DNA from: Pratylenchus scribneri
Taxonomy: Eukaryota > Nematoda > Chromadorea > Rhabditida > Pratylenchidae
Assembly: GCA_030063045.1 (NCBI GenBank)
Contig: JAQSEB010000147.1
Span: forward strand, 744,001-808,000
Length of the DNA: 64,000 nucleotides
Direction of reading: 5' to 3'
Positions within the stretch are counted from its first letter, which is position 1. Each line of letters opens with the position of its first letter. The notes beneath the pieces are model-generated. The model made no database searches. It was not told the DNA's origin and saw only the letters and a program-made list of their open reading frames with translations. The position numbers and the translations under genes are program-made. Positions 11,742 through 22,990 of this stretch are shown here, piece after piece.

Positions 11742-13494
11742 TTTATAAATCTAATAATTTTTACTTTGTAGTTTTGCATTTTAATAAAATGCATTTAAAA
11801 TAATGAATAATGGGATGGAATTAAATAGTCCCTTTTTTTGAAATAAATGGGAAAAGCTGACTGAAATTTCCGGTTTTCTTTTTTTATAAGGTCCGACTAA
11901 TTTTTGTTTCTTTCATGCAAAATTGGTAAAATATTTTTGTCATTAATTTTACAGTCAAATTTTCTTTGTTTTTACAGCTTGTCAGTTTATTCTTTATTCG
12001 ACTAGAAAAAGATGGGAAACAATGGGTTCTCAGAAGAAGAAGTCGGAGGGTTTTAGATCCCGATCAGCAGTATTTTTTGGTATTCCTGAAGAGGATCCCG
12101 ACAGAAGCATTTTATCAATCTCTACTTTTCGGTATTCCTAATCGAATTACCCGATCGGTGGATTAATCGACTTCGCAATTCATTAAGTAATTTAAATCAG
12201 AAAAGGGGGAAAACAAAACCTGGTTGTTTTGAATGAATATGCTGCCTATCTAAAGAGAAACGAGCTTTAATAGATCCATTTGTTTTTGCGCTGCCCATTT
12301 TTGGCACAATCCATCCATCCCACTCCTCCATTTATTCCTCTACTTCTGTGGCCAGCTTCTTCATATTCTCGGCCTCTAGCTCTGTGGCCATTATGAGATT
12401 TCTCTCTCCCTCTCGATGGAATTGGTCTCTCTCAATCCGTCCTCTATCTTGCGCGACCAATCGATCCAAATCCCCCAATATTAGTATTGTCCTGGTCATC
12501 TTAAACCATATAAGTCTTAACCTTAATTCTCTTCACTTCTTTCCTAATGCCGGGCTCTCGCTAGATGGCCCAATCCTTTTTTCGGAGGGTCACAGGCCGC
12601 TCATTCCCTTCCTAACCTCTCATCAGAGCCTGCCTACTCTATATGGCCCTATCCTTTTTAGGGAGACCACAGATGGCCTTTCCATTCGCAATCTGCTGAC
12701 TTCTCACCTCTGCTGAGTGCTGACTGACCGATGTGCCAATGGGATGATCATATTTCTCGTGATTTTTGAAAGGATGCACTTATCAAACTATATTACCCCT
12801 GGAGGAATTCATAAACTCCTAAGTCTTACTTTTAGCACTGTTTTTGATTAATTTAGAAAACAAACTTATAAACAGCAAACGGTTTAGGAAAATAGTGAAA
12901 GGGATAAAGCTGAACAGAATTTAAGTGGAAGGTCGAGGTACCTGGATGCACAAAAAATTAAAACGATTTTACAATAAGTGACATTTTTTATAAGGATGGG
13001 ATTAATTAAAGTGGAAAAATGGGGAGAAAAGTAATAGAGAAGCATGCAAGTTGACTGAATCTAAGTCCAAGAAGCTTATTGGATTAGGTTTAAGAATTAA
13101 GATAGATAAAGCGGGATTAAATATACTTAAGTTCAAAAATTTGATAGAGAAAATGAAATTTCGGAAGGTTTAGAGGTCATTTTTTTTAAATAATGTATCC
13201 AGCGGATTGGAATAGAATAATTCCTTCCAATTTTTAATCGGCAAAAGTAAAACCGTCCGTTTTTTAAAGTTTTTGTTTTGGTTTTTTTATTCCACTGATG
13301 TTAAAATAGGTAAAATATTTTCCTCATTTATTTTTAGAGTAGATAGTCTTCCAGAAGCCGGTTTGTTCGACTGGCAAAATAGAAGGGAATGGTTTTATCA
13401 ATTTTTCTAGTGGAAAAGTGGAATCCTAACTTTTCATCCAATCCGCAGTCATTAATGAATTTGAATTGAAAAACAAAACGGTTTAGTTTTGAAT
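11742..13494. other. Gene-free spacer with a dispersed repeat
   Basis: Upstream region of gene A. From about 12290 to 12800 it holds a diverged copy of a repeat that recurs near 13740, 14280, 14590, 37230, 59940 and 60610 (pyrimidine-rich, with an end resembling GTGATTTTTGGAAGGATGCA). The short open frames here are not supported as genes. Confidence 0.45.
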
Positions 13495-13677
13495 AGGGTT
13501 GCTCATAGTCTGTTTTTAGACGGTCTCGGTTTGAAAACCCGGTTTTTGGTTTTTGAAAAATGTCGGTTTTCGGTTTCTCATTTCTCCTATTTTCGGTTAT
13601 TTTGGGCAACATTTCCAATTTTCGGTTTTAAAACGCCTCGATTTTCTCAAACCGAAACCTACTATGAGCAACCCCCG
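13495..13677. mobile_element. hAT-like mini-element, about 183 bp
   Basis: Terminal inverted repeats AGGGTTGCTCATAGT and ACTATGAGCAACCC flank a core of CGGTTTT repeats. The flanking sequence GTTTTGAAT occurs directly before (13486-13494) and after (13678-13686), consistent with an 8-9 bp target duplication. There is no coding capacity. Confidence 0.75.
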
Positions 13678-13948
13678 GTTTTGAATGAAATGAATATCGA
13701 AAAGGAAATAAGCTCTTTTGGGTCCGTTTGTTTTCATACTGCTCATTCGCGGCACAATCTTTCCGTCCCACTTCTTTGACTATTTTCATGGCCATACCCA
13801 GAGGATTCGGCCCTCCCAACCTCAGTCTGAACAATTTTCCTATGGCCTTTACTAGATCTCTCTTCGGTATTGCGCTCTCTACTTCTATGTTAATTATATC
13901 GCTCTTCAATCATGCGCCACCCACCCATTTTTTGGCTCGGACCTCTGT

Positions 13949-14250
13949 TTGTGGTGCCCTAAGACCCAAACTATAAGTCCCGGCCTGATTGTGGTACCCT
14001 AAACCCAAACTATAAGTCCCAACCTTGGTACCCTAAACCCAAACTATAAGTCCCGACCTGATTTTGGTACCCTAAACCCAAACTATAAGTCCCGACCTGA
14101 TTTTGGTACCCTAAACCCAAACTATAAATCCCGGCCTAATTTTGGTACCCTAAACCCAAACAATAAGTCCCGACCTGATTTTGGTACCCTAAACCCAAAC
14201 TATAAATCCCGGCCTAATTTTGGTACCCTAAACCCAAACTATAAGTTACA
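13949..14250. repeat. 39-bp tandem repeat array, about 7.5 copies
   Basis: The unit GGTACCCTAAACCCAAACTA followed by TAAGTCCCGACCTGATTTT repeats head to tail, with AAGT/AAAT and GACCTG/GGCCTA variants. One unit is shorter (AACCTTGGTACCC). The CCCTAAACCC core is telomere-like but the array is internal. Confidence 0.9.
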
Positions 14251-15313
14251 ATTTTGCCTTCATTTCTTACCTTTCCCTCTCATTGTCCTTATTAGCCATT
14301 TTATTTTGATGAACCCATCTTTTCTTTAGGATCGTAGCCCGCAGGCCGACCATCCTCTTTCTTGCCCCAACCACACCTGCCGATATGACAATGTGATGAT
14401 CATATTTTTGGCCTGAATTGATCTGTCAATTCCTTGTGGCCCCTATCTCTAATTCTATATCACTATCTCCCTCCGGCATTGCACTCTCTACCTTTGTATC
14501 CAAAGATCTGGTATAATCGATCCAAATTCAAAATCCCCTCAATATTAATGTTATGGCCTATTTGCTCAATCCCCAGGCCCAGCATCCAGTTTTGCCTTCA
14601 TTCCCTGCCTTTCCTTCCATTCCGGTGTCCGATAGGCTTCATTCTTTCTACGGGCAATTTAGGTCCTCCGTTCTCTTCTTGCTTATCAGCTGCCGATGAG
14701 TTTATGCAGACCGCAGTTATCGCATATATTGTGCAGTTACATATCAAAACTTGGTGAAATTCGCATTCCGTTCCCCTATAATATCATTTTCGCTACTACA
14801 ATTCCGTTTTCGGTTCTACTTAATTAATGAAGGAAAGGATTGAGTGTGGGTGGGGCGTGGGGGTTGCATCGTAAAATTTCCTGTCTTTCACGATACTTTA
14901 AAAACTGAAAATAGCACGAAGACAGGAAATACCCTAAAATCCATCCGGACCTACTCTAAATCCTATATACCTTACAATAATCCTCATTAGGCACATATGT
15001 AAACTTTAATTATCGTTAAGCTTTGGATAGGGTAGGGTTAGGTTTTTTAGAAGTTCGGTTTAGGTTTTAGGGTAGAGTAGAATTAAGTCTAGGCTCTAGG
15101 GTTTGACTTCTATTCTAAGAATCTTTAAAATATAGGAGAGGCAAAATAATATATTTTTTTATTGTGATCCCCCCCCCCCCTACCTCCGTTAATTAATAGT
15201 CATTTTCTTTTATTCATATTCCCTTTTAATTATTTAAAAATGCTTCTAGCTTCGTGAACACATTTTTAGATGCTATCCCCAAGAATGGAGTTTTTCATTT
15301 TTTTGGTCGCCTT
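14251..15313. other. Gene-free spacer
   Basis: This holds more copies of the pyrimidine-rich dispersed repeat (about 14270-14330 and 14585-14650), a GGGTAGGGTTAGG-like tract near 15028-15110 and a run of 12 C residues at 15170-15181. No exon can be supported. Confidence 0.4.
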
Positions 15314-15857
15314 CCCAGTGTTACAAGAAAATATATGACACGCTACAGCATCAGATTTCGATCATATTTTGAAAATATTTTAAGAATATGCATAATCTCA
15401 GAATATTCTTAGAATTTGAGAATTCTGGGATTTTGTCCTAGAATATAATATATTTTCAAAATATATTTCCAACTTATTTTGAGATAGAATCTCAGATTAA
15501 GTTAATAATATATTCTCAGAATATGAATAATCTCAAAATATTCTGAGATTTCGTATATTCTTGAAATGTCCTGAGAAAACGAAGAATTCTTAAAATATTC
15601 TCAAAATGTTTATAATCTTAGAATATGTTGAGAATGCACATATTTTGACAATTTATTTTAACTCTTATTTTGAAAATAATTCTCAGATAACTGAATAATA
15701 TAAGCTCAGATTATAGCAAATTTTCATTAAATTCTCAGAATTCTGTGAAATTTGAGAATATTCTGGGGAATTGTGTTTATTGACTTTTCCTCTCGTTTGA
15801 ATTGGGCCTAGGGCAATGTAAGGAATAAATAAATGTTTTAATGGACGAGGATACATA

Positions 15858-15928
15858 GCCTCTTTAGCTCAATGTTATGTCGCTGACTTTGGGCCTTGAC
15901 TACTCAGGTTCGAATCCCAGCTACGGCC
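15858..15928 (+). tRNA. tRNA-like sequence, probably a pseudogene or SINE head
   Basis: A box-A-like TAGCTCAATGTTATG is followed by a perfect B box GGTTCGAATCC at a tRNA-like distance, and the ends GCCTCTT and ACGGCC could only partly pair. The T stem is poorly paired, so a functional tRNA is unlikely. It lies in the centre of the palindrome-rich element, next to a TCAGAACAAGGGAAA repeat. Confidence 0.4.
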
Positions 15929-15943
15929 GATGATTAAATAAGT

Positions 15944-16165
15944 GAAATCAGAATCAGAACAAGGGAAAAAAGTCAGAACAGTGCGTGAGAAAAATCAGAA
16001 CAAGGGAAAAATCAGAACAGAAAATCAGAACAAAGGAAAAAGTCAGAACAAGGGAAAAATCAGAACAATGCGCAAGAAAATCAGAACAAGAGAAAAATCA
16101 GAAAAGTGCGCGAGAAAATCAGAACAGAGGGAAAAATCAGAACAGAAAATCAGAACAAAGGAATC
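15944..16165. repeat. Degenerate short tandem repeat TCAGAACAAGGGAAAAA
   Basis: The motif AATCAGAACA followed by AGGGAAAAA or GTGCGCGAGA recurs about ten times with variable spacing. The open frames through it (15942-16371) are products of the repeat and are not annotated as genes. Confidence 0.75.
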
Positions 16166-16528
16166 AGATTTTTGCCCCATATTCTCAGAATATTCTGAGA
16201 TTATTCCATATTTTGATGATATTTTTTGTCTATAATCTGAGACTACATGCTGAAAAAAGTGAAAATACGGTGAAAATATCATCTGAGAATATGATATATT
16301 CTAAAAAAAATTTCAGAATTTCATATATTCTGAGAATTCATTTTTTCACCATATTTTCACCCATATTCTGAGATTAAGAACGAGATATAATCTGAGAATA
16401 TTTTCAGATTGTTTCATATTTTCATTATATTCTCAGAATATCGTAAATTAGCAATCTGGTATTTTAATGAAAATATGAAGTAATCTCAGAATATTCTCAG
16501 AATATATGACAAAAATTGTAACACCGGG

Positions 16529-17051
16529 TTGCTTTGTTATATTCTTCACTCCGTTCAATTCTATCCTGCACCTAACCCTAGCCCTAAACCCTAACCACAT
16601 TTTGAACAATTGATTTTGTTAAAAATTACATTTCCATTCGAGCGTAACTTTTCTCATTTTTTTTGTAGCCAAGTTATTTATCATGACTGAGACTGAGAAG
16701 AGACTGAGGAAATTCAGCCCTTATAAAGCAATTTCGCGAGCGGCCCGACCAGTCTTACCGGTAAATTCCTTACTAATATTCATGTTTTTTTTTCTCTCTC
16801 CCTTCGAGTACTAATCTTTTCATCGTTCGTTGGTCAGATCAAAATCTGAGACTGATTTAATAAATGTCACATTTATATAGTTCCGATAACCGATCTGACC
16901 GCTCCTAATAATAAAAAGTTATAAAAAATTTATTTTGCAAAATTTTTCATAAACTCCATTCTTAGGGATAGTGCCCATTTTTAAATAAGAAGATCTTGTT
17001 AGTTCATTCAACATTAACATTTTTTTTCAAATTGCTGAAAAGAAGAAAAGA
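16529..17051. other. Upstream region of gene C1
   Basis: A CCTAACCCTAGCCCTAAACC tract lies at about 16562-16598 directly beside the palindrome-rich element. The remainder is AT-rich and includes the presumed promoter of C1, in which I see no specific motif. Confidence 0.4.
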
Positions 17052-18387
17052 ATGCGAAGATACATATTATTGTATGTTATAATTATTATTGGAATGGAAT
17101 TACTGGAGCAGCAGGCCTCTGTTGTTGCGATAGATTTAAATGAAATTGCTTTAAAATTTCTCGAAACAAATGGAGGAACCAATATTGAAGAAAGTCAAAT
17201 TGAAAAATGCCGAAAAGTGAGCGCTGCAATTGCCTGGAATATTCTTTGGGAATTGGAATTATTGAAAATGGGAAATGTTCGAGATGATCTTGGGGTGGAA
17301 AATAAATTTGGCGAAGAACCAAACAATTTAAAACAAATTGAAGAACATTTTTTGAGATTATTTATTGGTGAGTGTAATAGTCAAAAATATGGAAAATAAT
17401 ATATTAGACTTCAAAGCCAAACTTTTAACAATATTAAATTATAGGAATCGAAAAAGAAAAAAATCTCGAAAATTGCCAAAATATTTTGATGAATGATATT
17501 CGGAAGAATTTAGAAGTTAATAATCTATCATTAAATATTAATATTGGCCATATAATTGAATTTGTTGAAAAAGTAAGTGGAGAAAATTGGCATCCGTCAA
17601 AAGTGGATAAATTTATGGAAAAATTTCTGGCAGAAAAAAATTCGAATTGGAATTAGCCAAGGTATTTGATGAATGACATATTTAAGTATTGACGAATTTA
17701 TTAAAAATTTTTTAGGAATTTGTTGTGTTCAACAAAATATTGGGAAATAATTTGTCTAGAAAAAAAGAACAAGAAAATTTCCATTTGAAAGTATCCAAGA
17801 AAATGATGATGGCAATTTCCGAAGTGCATCAATTGATTGTGGAATTGAATGGACGAAATGATATGAAAAAAATTGGGAAAATTGTAAATGGATTGGCCGA
17901 AAAGGAAAAAATCAAAAAATTAAATAAAGAATGGATAAAATTTGCAAAATGGAATAAATATAAAAAATTGATGCACAGAATGGGAAAGTTGATAAAAAAA
18001 AGGTTCAGGATGAAATATGATGCAAAAAATTCGATGCACGACAATGTTGGAAAGATGATAAAAAATGTATCCACAGAATTCACTGCATTGAGCGCAAAAA
18101 TAGAGAAATGGGAAAGAGAAACGGATAATTCAAAAAAGGGCTGTGAAAAATCAATATATGAAATGCTTCTAAATATGACATATTCGTTTAACTTGGCAAG
18201 ATGGAGTGTAATAACAATGGAAGCCGAGGTCATTAGGCGCACTGATGAGTTACAAAAATTAATCACAAAATTGGCCTTACTTAGACGATTCATCCATCGA
18301 AACAAGATGACACAGAGATATGATAAGAAAATGATTAATGGTAAGGATAAAGAGTGTATTTTCTATCATGAAATCTTTTTCCCCTAA
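17052..18387 (+). CDS. Gene C1: secreted Lys/Glu-rich protein, 3 exons
   Basis: The exons are 17052-17367, 17445-17572 and 17716-18340 or 18387. The ATG at 17052 begins a signal peptide (MRRYILLYVIIIIGMELL). Donors are GTGAGT and a perfect GTAAGT; acceptors are TATAG and TTTTTTAG; phases 1 and 0 agree. The third exon encodes about 208 residues of charged, helix-rich sequence (for example KKIGKIVNGLAEKEKIKKL) that looks coiled-coil. It either stops at the TAA at 18385-18387 or splices at 18341 (GTAAGG) to the exon at 19101. In the second case C1 and C2 would be one gene, but the phases do not fit directly. No known domain was recognised. Confidence 0.65.
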
Positions 18388-18398
18388 AATTTCTTACC

Positions 18399-18762
18399 CA
18401 GGGCTGTGCAGGTGCCGGCTTAGAGCAGGCACGGTACGGCACCACTTTTAGCGTGCCAGATTTCAGTCTACACGGCATGGCACATGCCGGCACATGTTTT
18501 TTTAAAATTTTTTTTTATCAAAAAGTGAAAAATTTTATGTCAATTTCAAAAATATAGTTCAATTTTCAAATAAAATCCAAAATTGACAAAGGATTCAATT
18601 TGAAAGAATTATTACAATGTATTAAGTGATTTTCTTCAATTATTAATTCTTCAATAAATTATTTATATGGTTTTTGTCTGTGCTGGCACGGCATGGCATC
18701 GATCAGACCATGCCGATCTTAGGCCACGGCACAGTGCCGTATCGGCACCTGCACAGCCCCTG
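18399..18762. mobile_element. hAT-like non-autonomous element, 364 bp
   Basis: The ends CAGGGCTGTGCAGGTGCCG and CGGCACCTGCACAGCCCCTG are inverted repeats. The flanks TTCTTACC (18391-18398) and ATCTTACC (18763-18770) form an 8-bp target duplication with one mismatch. GGCACGG/GTGCCG motifs fill both arms. It lies 12 bp past the possible stop codon of C1. Confidence 0.85.
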
Positions 18763-19100
18763 ATCTTACCTCCTAATATTACCCCCATACCCAAAAAAAT
18801 TTTACCCCACTGATTCTCAAAATTGAGAATTTTTTAAAATCATCAAATGAAGGCAAGCTATTCCAAGCACAAAACCTTAAACTATATCGAATCGGATACC
18901 GTATTTAAATAACCGAAAATTCCAATTGGAGTAAAAATCACTTTATTTGCAAAATTAGTAGTTGGAATTAGGATTGGCTTAATCTGCTGGAAAATTTCTA
19001 TGAAATTACAAATGGAATAGAATTTTGTTATCGATTGTGTTTTGATAGGATAATAATTAAAACTAGGAAACAAAAAGCTAAAAAGTCATAAAATTGGGAG
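18763..19100. other. Stretch between C1 and C2
   Basis: A weak exon candidate near 18853-18898 follows an AAG acceptor and reads KLFQAQNLKLYRIGY, which would continue exon 3 of C1 in phase, but its onward splice is not clear. I see nothing else here. Confidence 0.3.
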
Positions 19101-20735
19101 ATTGGAATTGAATTGATGTCGGGCGAGGAGCCAAAGACTTATATTAATAAGGAAAATTGGCATAGTATAACAGTATTACTTATTTATATTTCCTTTCTTG
19201 AAGAAAACCAAAAGAAAAAATATGATAATGATGCGAAACAAAATAAATTAAAACAAAATTTGGAACAACAAATGAAATGGATATTGAGGAGAATGCAACG
19301 CATTGAGGATCAATTGCCAAAAGAGCAGAAAGAAAATTTTCAGTCGAAATTTAAAAAAAAATTGGTTGAAATTGAAGAAGAATTTAAAAAATCCTTCGGC
19401 CTTTGGAAAGGGGAACCAACTATTTTGAGCCTAGTAGAACGACCATTGCGACAATATTATTATGGAAATGAGGAAAAACAAACATTGAATCGCAGCCACC
19501 ATCATGCCTATGTCACATTGGGCAATGGTCAGTTTTAAGGAGAGAAATATTATATGGGAAGCTAACCCAATAATATTGAACATTTTCTAGACGGACATAC
19601 ATTGAAAGCATACATAATACATATCGAAGTCGAAATCTAAATATGAAAAAAATTTCGAAAATCGAGTTCCTTGACTTCGAATATTATTAAATTTTCTTAT
19701 TAATTTTAAAAAAATTTTTATTCAAAAATAATGAAATAAATATTCTATTTTAGGTTGAATAATTTTATGCAAAATTTGAATCATTTTATAATATAAATAC
19801 CATAGAAAAATATGAATTTTGGAAAGATATAGTAAAATACAGAAAAAGGTAAGAGGATTTCACTGCTGGAAATTCGAGACACATTCCAACTTTGAATGGA
19901 AAAAATCGAAATTTTCGAAAATCGAACTGAACATCAAATTTTCTTCACATTCACACCCATTAAAATTTTTATTTTTATAGAATATGAATATGATTATATA
20001 CATCCACCTGATGCTCCGCGTCGTATTATTTTGTAAATATTTATTAACAATATATTTTTCAAAATAGAAAATATTAAAAATTAAATATGATGGCCATAAT
20101 GATGTTTATACTTGGTATATAAGGCAAATCAGTGCTCATATATAAATTCATTTTTCCGAAAATTTTCAATATTATAATACCTAATTAGTTAGCATTTTTT
20201 AGTAAATATACTGCAAAAATAAATAGACTTTCATTATTAATTTAAATTTTTATCTGTTTGAAATTATTTTTTAATTATTAATATAAATGAAAATAAAATC
20301 TAGAAATTATGGAAAATTAAATTTAATGAAATGAAAATAAATAAAATATTTATTTAGCAAAAAATGGTTAGATTTAAAATCGAAGGAAAATGATGAACTG
20401 GCACAACCAATCCAAGGAATGCCCAAATTCAGTTTGGCCGAAGTGGACGCAGTTTTTTTTGAAATGCCTTCAAAAGGATGGATACCGAAGTATTTTAATA
20501 ACGTGAATATGCGATACTGCACCAGCTATGTTTATGAATTTGTTTTTCTATTAAATAAAGGAATATGTGTAGAAAAGGAAAATTGGCCTGAGCCTTTTCG
20601 CGACTTAGATCATAATGGGACGACCCTAAATCATGGGCCGCCGGTGTCAGTGTTCAGCGAAAAATACGCAAAAGATTATCATCCCAAATTGAATGTCGAA
20701 AAACGGAAAGACAACAAAGAATGTACTCTCAAGGA

Positions 20736-21454
20736 TGTCGCGGACACGTGAAAATGGAAAGAATGATGTGAGAAGAAAGTCCGCGAATGCCAGAAAAATC
20801 TGTCATACACAAACCACAAAGTTCCCCCGTTCCATTTTCCCTCATTTTCTTATTTTCGTTTCGTTTAATCTTTCCCATCTCACGCAATTAACCAACCAAT
20901 TGGACCAATTCCCCTAACTCTCTTTGTTCCCATCTAATTATCTTTGTCCATTGAGTCCAACTATTCCAAAAATGGCCACATTTTGCAGAATTCTGTTATT
21001 TGATTGGCTTCATTTTCCCATTTCAATGAAAACGCCCACAATCATCCGATTTTCCGTCCCAAACTAGAATTCTGCCCCTTATATTCAACCCAAAAGTCCC
21101 ATTGGTTGTTCAGTTTCATTCAGTTTCCACCCATCTCTACAATTCATTCTCGTTCCACTTCCGTTCACATATTTCAAGTAGAATAAAGATAAAATAAATA
21201 AAGTTAATTCAATTCAAGTCAATTCAATCCTTAATCCCTCTTAATCCGGCTTAAATCAAGTGTTTTCGAGCGACAATCCTCTTCGGATCGGCCCAGTCCA
21301 TTTCATCCCAGATCAACTTTCTCCCAGTTGATCTTGTGCTCCTCTTCTTCTTCATCGTCGTTTTGGTTCAACTTAGCCCGCTCCGACCCGGGCATTGTTG
21401 GCACATCCCCATCCAATCCCAATTTCCCCTTCGAATTTGTGGGGATCTCCAACA
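20736..21454 (+). repeat. 5' LTR
   Basis: It starts TGTCGCGGACACG and ends CTCCAACA. It contains a TATA-like TTATATTCAACC near 21080, a likely R region, and AATAAA signals in GAATAAAGATAAAATAAATA near 21182-21200. Confidence 0.93.
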
Positions 21455-21456
21455 AT

Positions 21457-21470
21457 TGGGGGCTCAACCG
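21457..21470 (+). promoter_or_regulatory. Putative primer-binding site
   Basis: TGGGGGCTCAACCG lies 2 bp after the 5' LTR. It starts with TGG as expected for pairing with a tRNA CCA end. I could not name the tRNA with confidence. Confidence 0.6.
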
Positions 21471-21859
21471 TGGAACAATCCGAACATTGATCGAATCAAC
21501 CGACGGGAAATCATCGTGAGCACAGGATTTGCGCCGTCATCGTCTGCTGGACTTGAAGTAAAGTTTTGGGAATTGCTATTTCATTTTTAGTAAATTTCTC
21601 TCCGGGTTGTCCCTTGCTATTCCGAGCAAGAAAGACAAGCCCGCTGCATCATCGCTGCCCTTCACTTTGCGCATCATCTTCATCATCATCTTCGCTGCCC
21701 TTCATCTTCATCTTCGCTGCTCTTCATCTTCCTCTTCGCTGCTCTTCAAGTCTCGTTCTCCAACTTCGCTGCCCTTCATCTTCATATTTGACTTTTTTGC
21801 CCGTCATCTTCGTTCTTCAACTTGTTCAACACGTTCAGCTAATTCGTCCATTGACATAA
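21471..21859 (+). other. Retrotransposon leader, part 1
   Basis: Untranslated leader between the primer site and the nested DNA element. From 21650 to 21830 it repeats CTTCGCTGCCCTTCATCTTC-like pyrimidine motifs. Open frames through this repeat are not annotated. Confidence 0.6.
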
Positions 21860-22980
21860 GGCCCTGTACATACTTGGTGACAGGTATCACCTCACCACGC
21901 TATTTTCTTTCTCTATTTCTTGCCTCACAAGTGGTGAGTGGTTGGTGTACATACTTTTTCCCGCCCTCTTGTGAGTTGTGAGGCTCACATAGTGAGTCGT
22001 TGCGAATGCCTTCACCAATTTTTTTAAACCGGTTTTTCTCATCAATTTCGTGGCCCAATCTCGTTCAAATTAATTCCATATAAGGTAAATCGACTATGGA
22101 GAATCCAAAAATGAAATCAGTTTTAAAATTTGAAAACATGGATATATGATAAGCGGATTTGGATATAAAATGAGCTATAAAAATGGAAAAGATGAACATA
22201 GGAAATTGCTTTTCACATATTTTGTAGTCCTTCATCTCCTCTTTCCAACAAGCTATGCAACATTGAATTTGGTCAACTACATGGCGAGTTAGCGGCTCTG
22301 GAAATTTGCATATTCCTGACATTCTGGAGGCCATAACTTTTTTATTTGACGACCGATTTACAAAATTTTTTTATATTCTTATTCTACTCGACGAGCCCTA
22401 TCCAATGATGTATAGAACATGGCGTTAGGTGTTCACAGGAAACCGGTTTAAATTTTGGTTCAAAACCTTGGCAGGGACAAGAAGCAGTTTGACGAAAATT
22501 TCTCCTTTTATTTTTAAAATATTCTCCAATTTTTGCTGATCATTTTTCACTATCACATCATGGGGATTGACCGGTGTTTTCCATCAAAAAATGGGTGGTG
22601 AGGCGTTCATTTTTAATTATTTTCAATTGCATTTTTTTCGAAAGTGGATGGATGAAAAATTCTGAAAAAATTTCTAAAAATATTTTAAAATATGCTTAAC
22701 AATATTGGAAAAACAATGGGGCCATTTGGTACCATGGTTGTCTTGATACATGAGTGATGACAAGTGCAGAACGGCTCACACATTTTTTCTTCCCTTCACC
22801 AACAAAGTATGTACGCATTTTTTGGTGACAGAGTCACAATTTTGACTCGCTCACACTCTGCCGGAAAGGGGTGTGGCCTCACCAAGTATATACGCGAACG
22901 CCTCACCAAAGTGTGATTGGGCCACCACTCACTTTGTGAGGCTCACATGTGACTCTGTCACAAAAAGTATGTACATGGCC
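21860..22980. mobile_element. PIF/Harbinger-like non-autonomous element inside the BEL leader
   Basis: The ends GGCCCTGTACATACTTGGTGACAG and, on the opposite strand, GGCCATGTACATACTTTTTGTGACAG are inverted repeats, and TAA flanks both sides (21857-21859, 22981-22983). A TAA duplication with GG-start termini is the mark of PIF/Harbinger. Internal repeats GTGAGGCTCACA and TACATACTTTT occur on both arms. No transposase frame is seen. The right end lies 10 bp before the gag start codon. Confidence 0.8.
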
Positions 22981-22990
22981 TAAAGCAAAT

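Larger units (their letters stand above)
15314..16528. mobile_element. TIR element packed with AGAATATTCT palindromes
   Basis: The ends CCCAGTGTTACAAG...ATATATGACA and the reverse complement of ATATATGACAAAAATTGTAA followed by CACCGGG are inverted repeats. Inside, variants of TCTCAGAATATTCTGAGATT recur dozens of times on both sides of a non-palindromic centre. No target duplication was clear and no transposase frame is present. The superfamily is uncertain. Confidence 0.65.

Noticed and set aside
12348..12716. Plus-strand frame of 122 codons
   Set aside because: It falls in a dispersed repeat that recurs elsewhere with stops and frameshifts.
13949..14250. CRISPR-like regular array
   Set aside because: Units are head-to-tail copies without unique spacers, in a eukaryotic context.
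14434..14757. Plus-strand frame of 107 codons
   Set aside because: Same dispersed repeat family; not conserved as protein between copies.
15858..15928. Functional tRNA gene
   Set aside because: Good A and B boxes, but the T stem and acceptor stem do not pair properly; kept only as a tRNA-like sequence.
15942..16371. Lys/Glu/Gln-rich frames
   Set aside because: Translations of the TCAGAACAAGGG tandem repeat.
21566..21981. Ser-rich open frames in the BEL leader
   Set aside because: Produced by a CTTCATCTTC-type repeat and cut by the nested DNA element.
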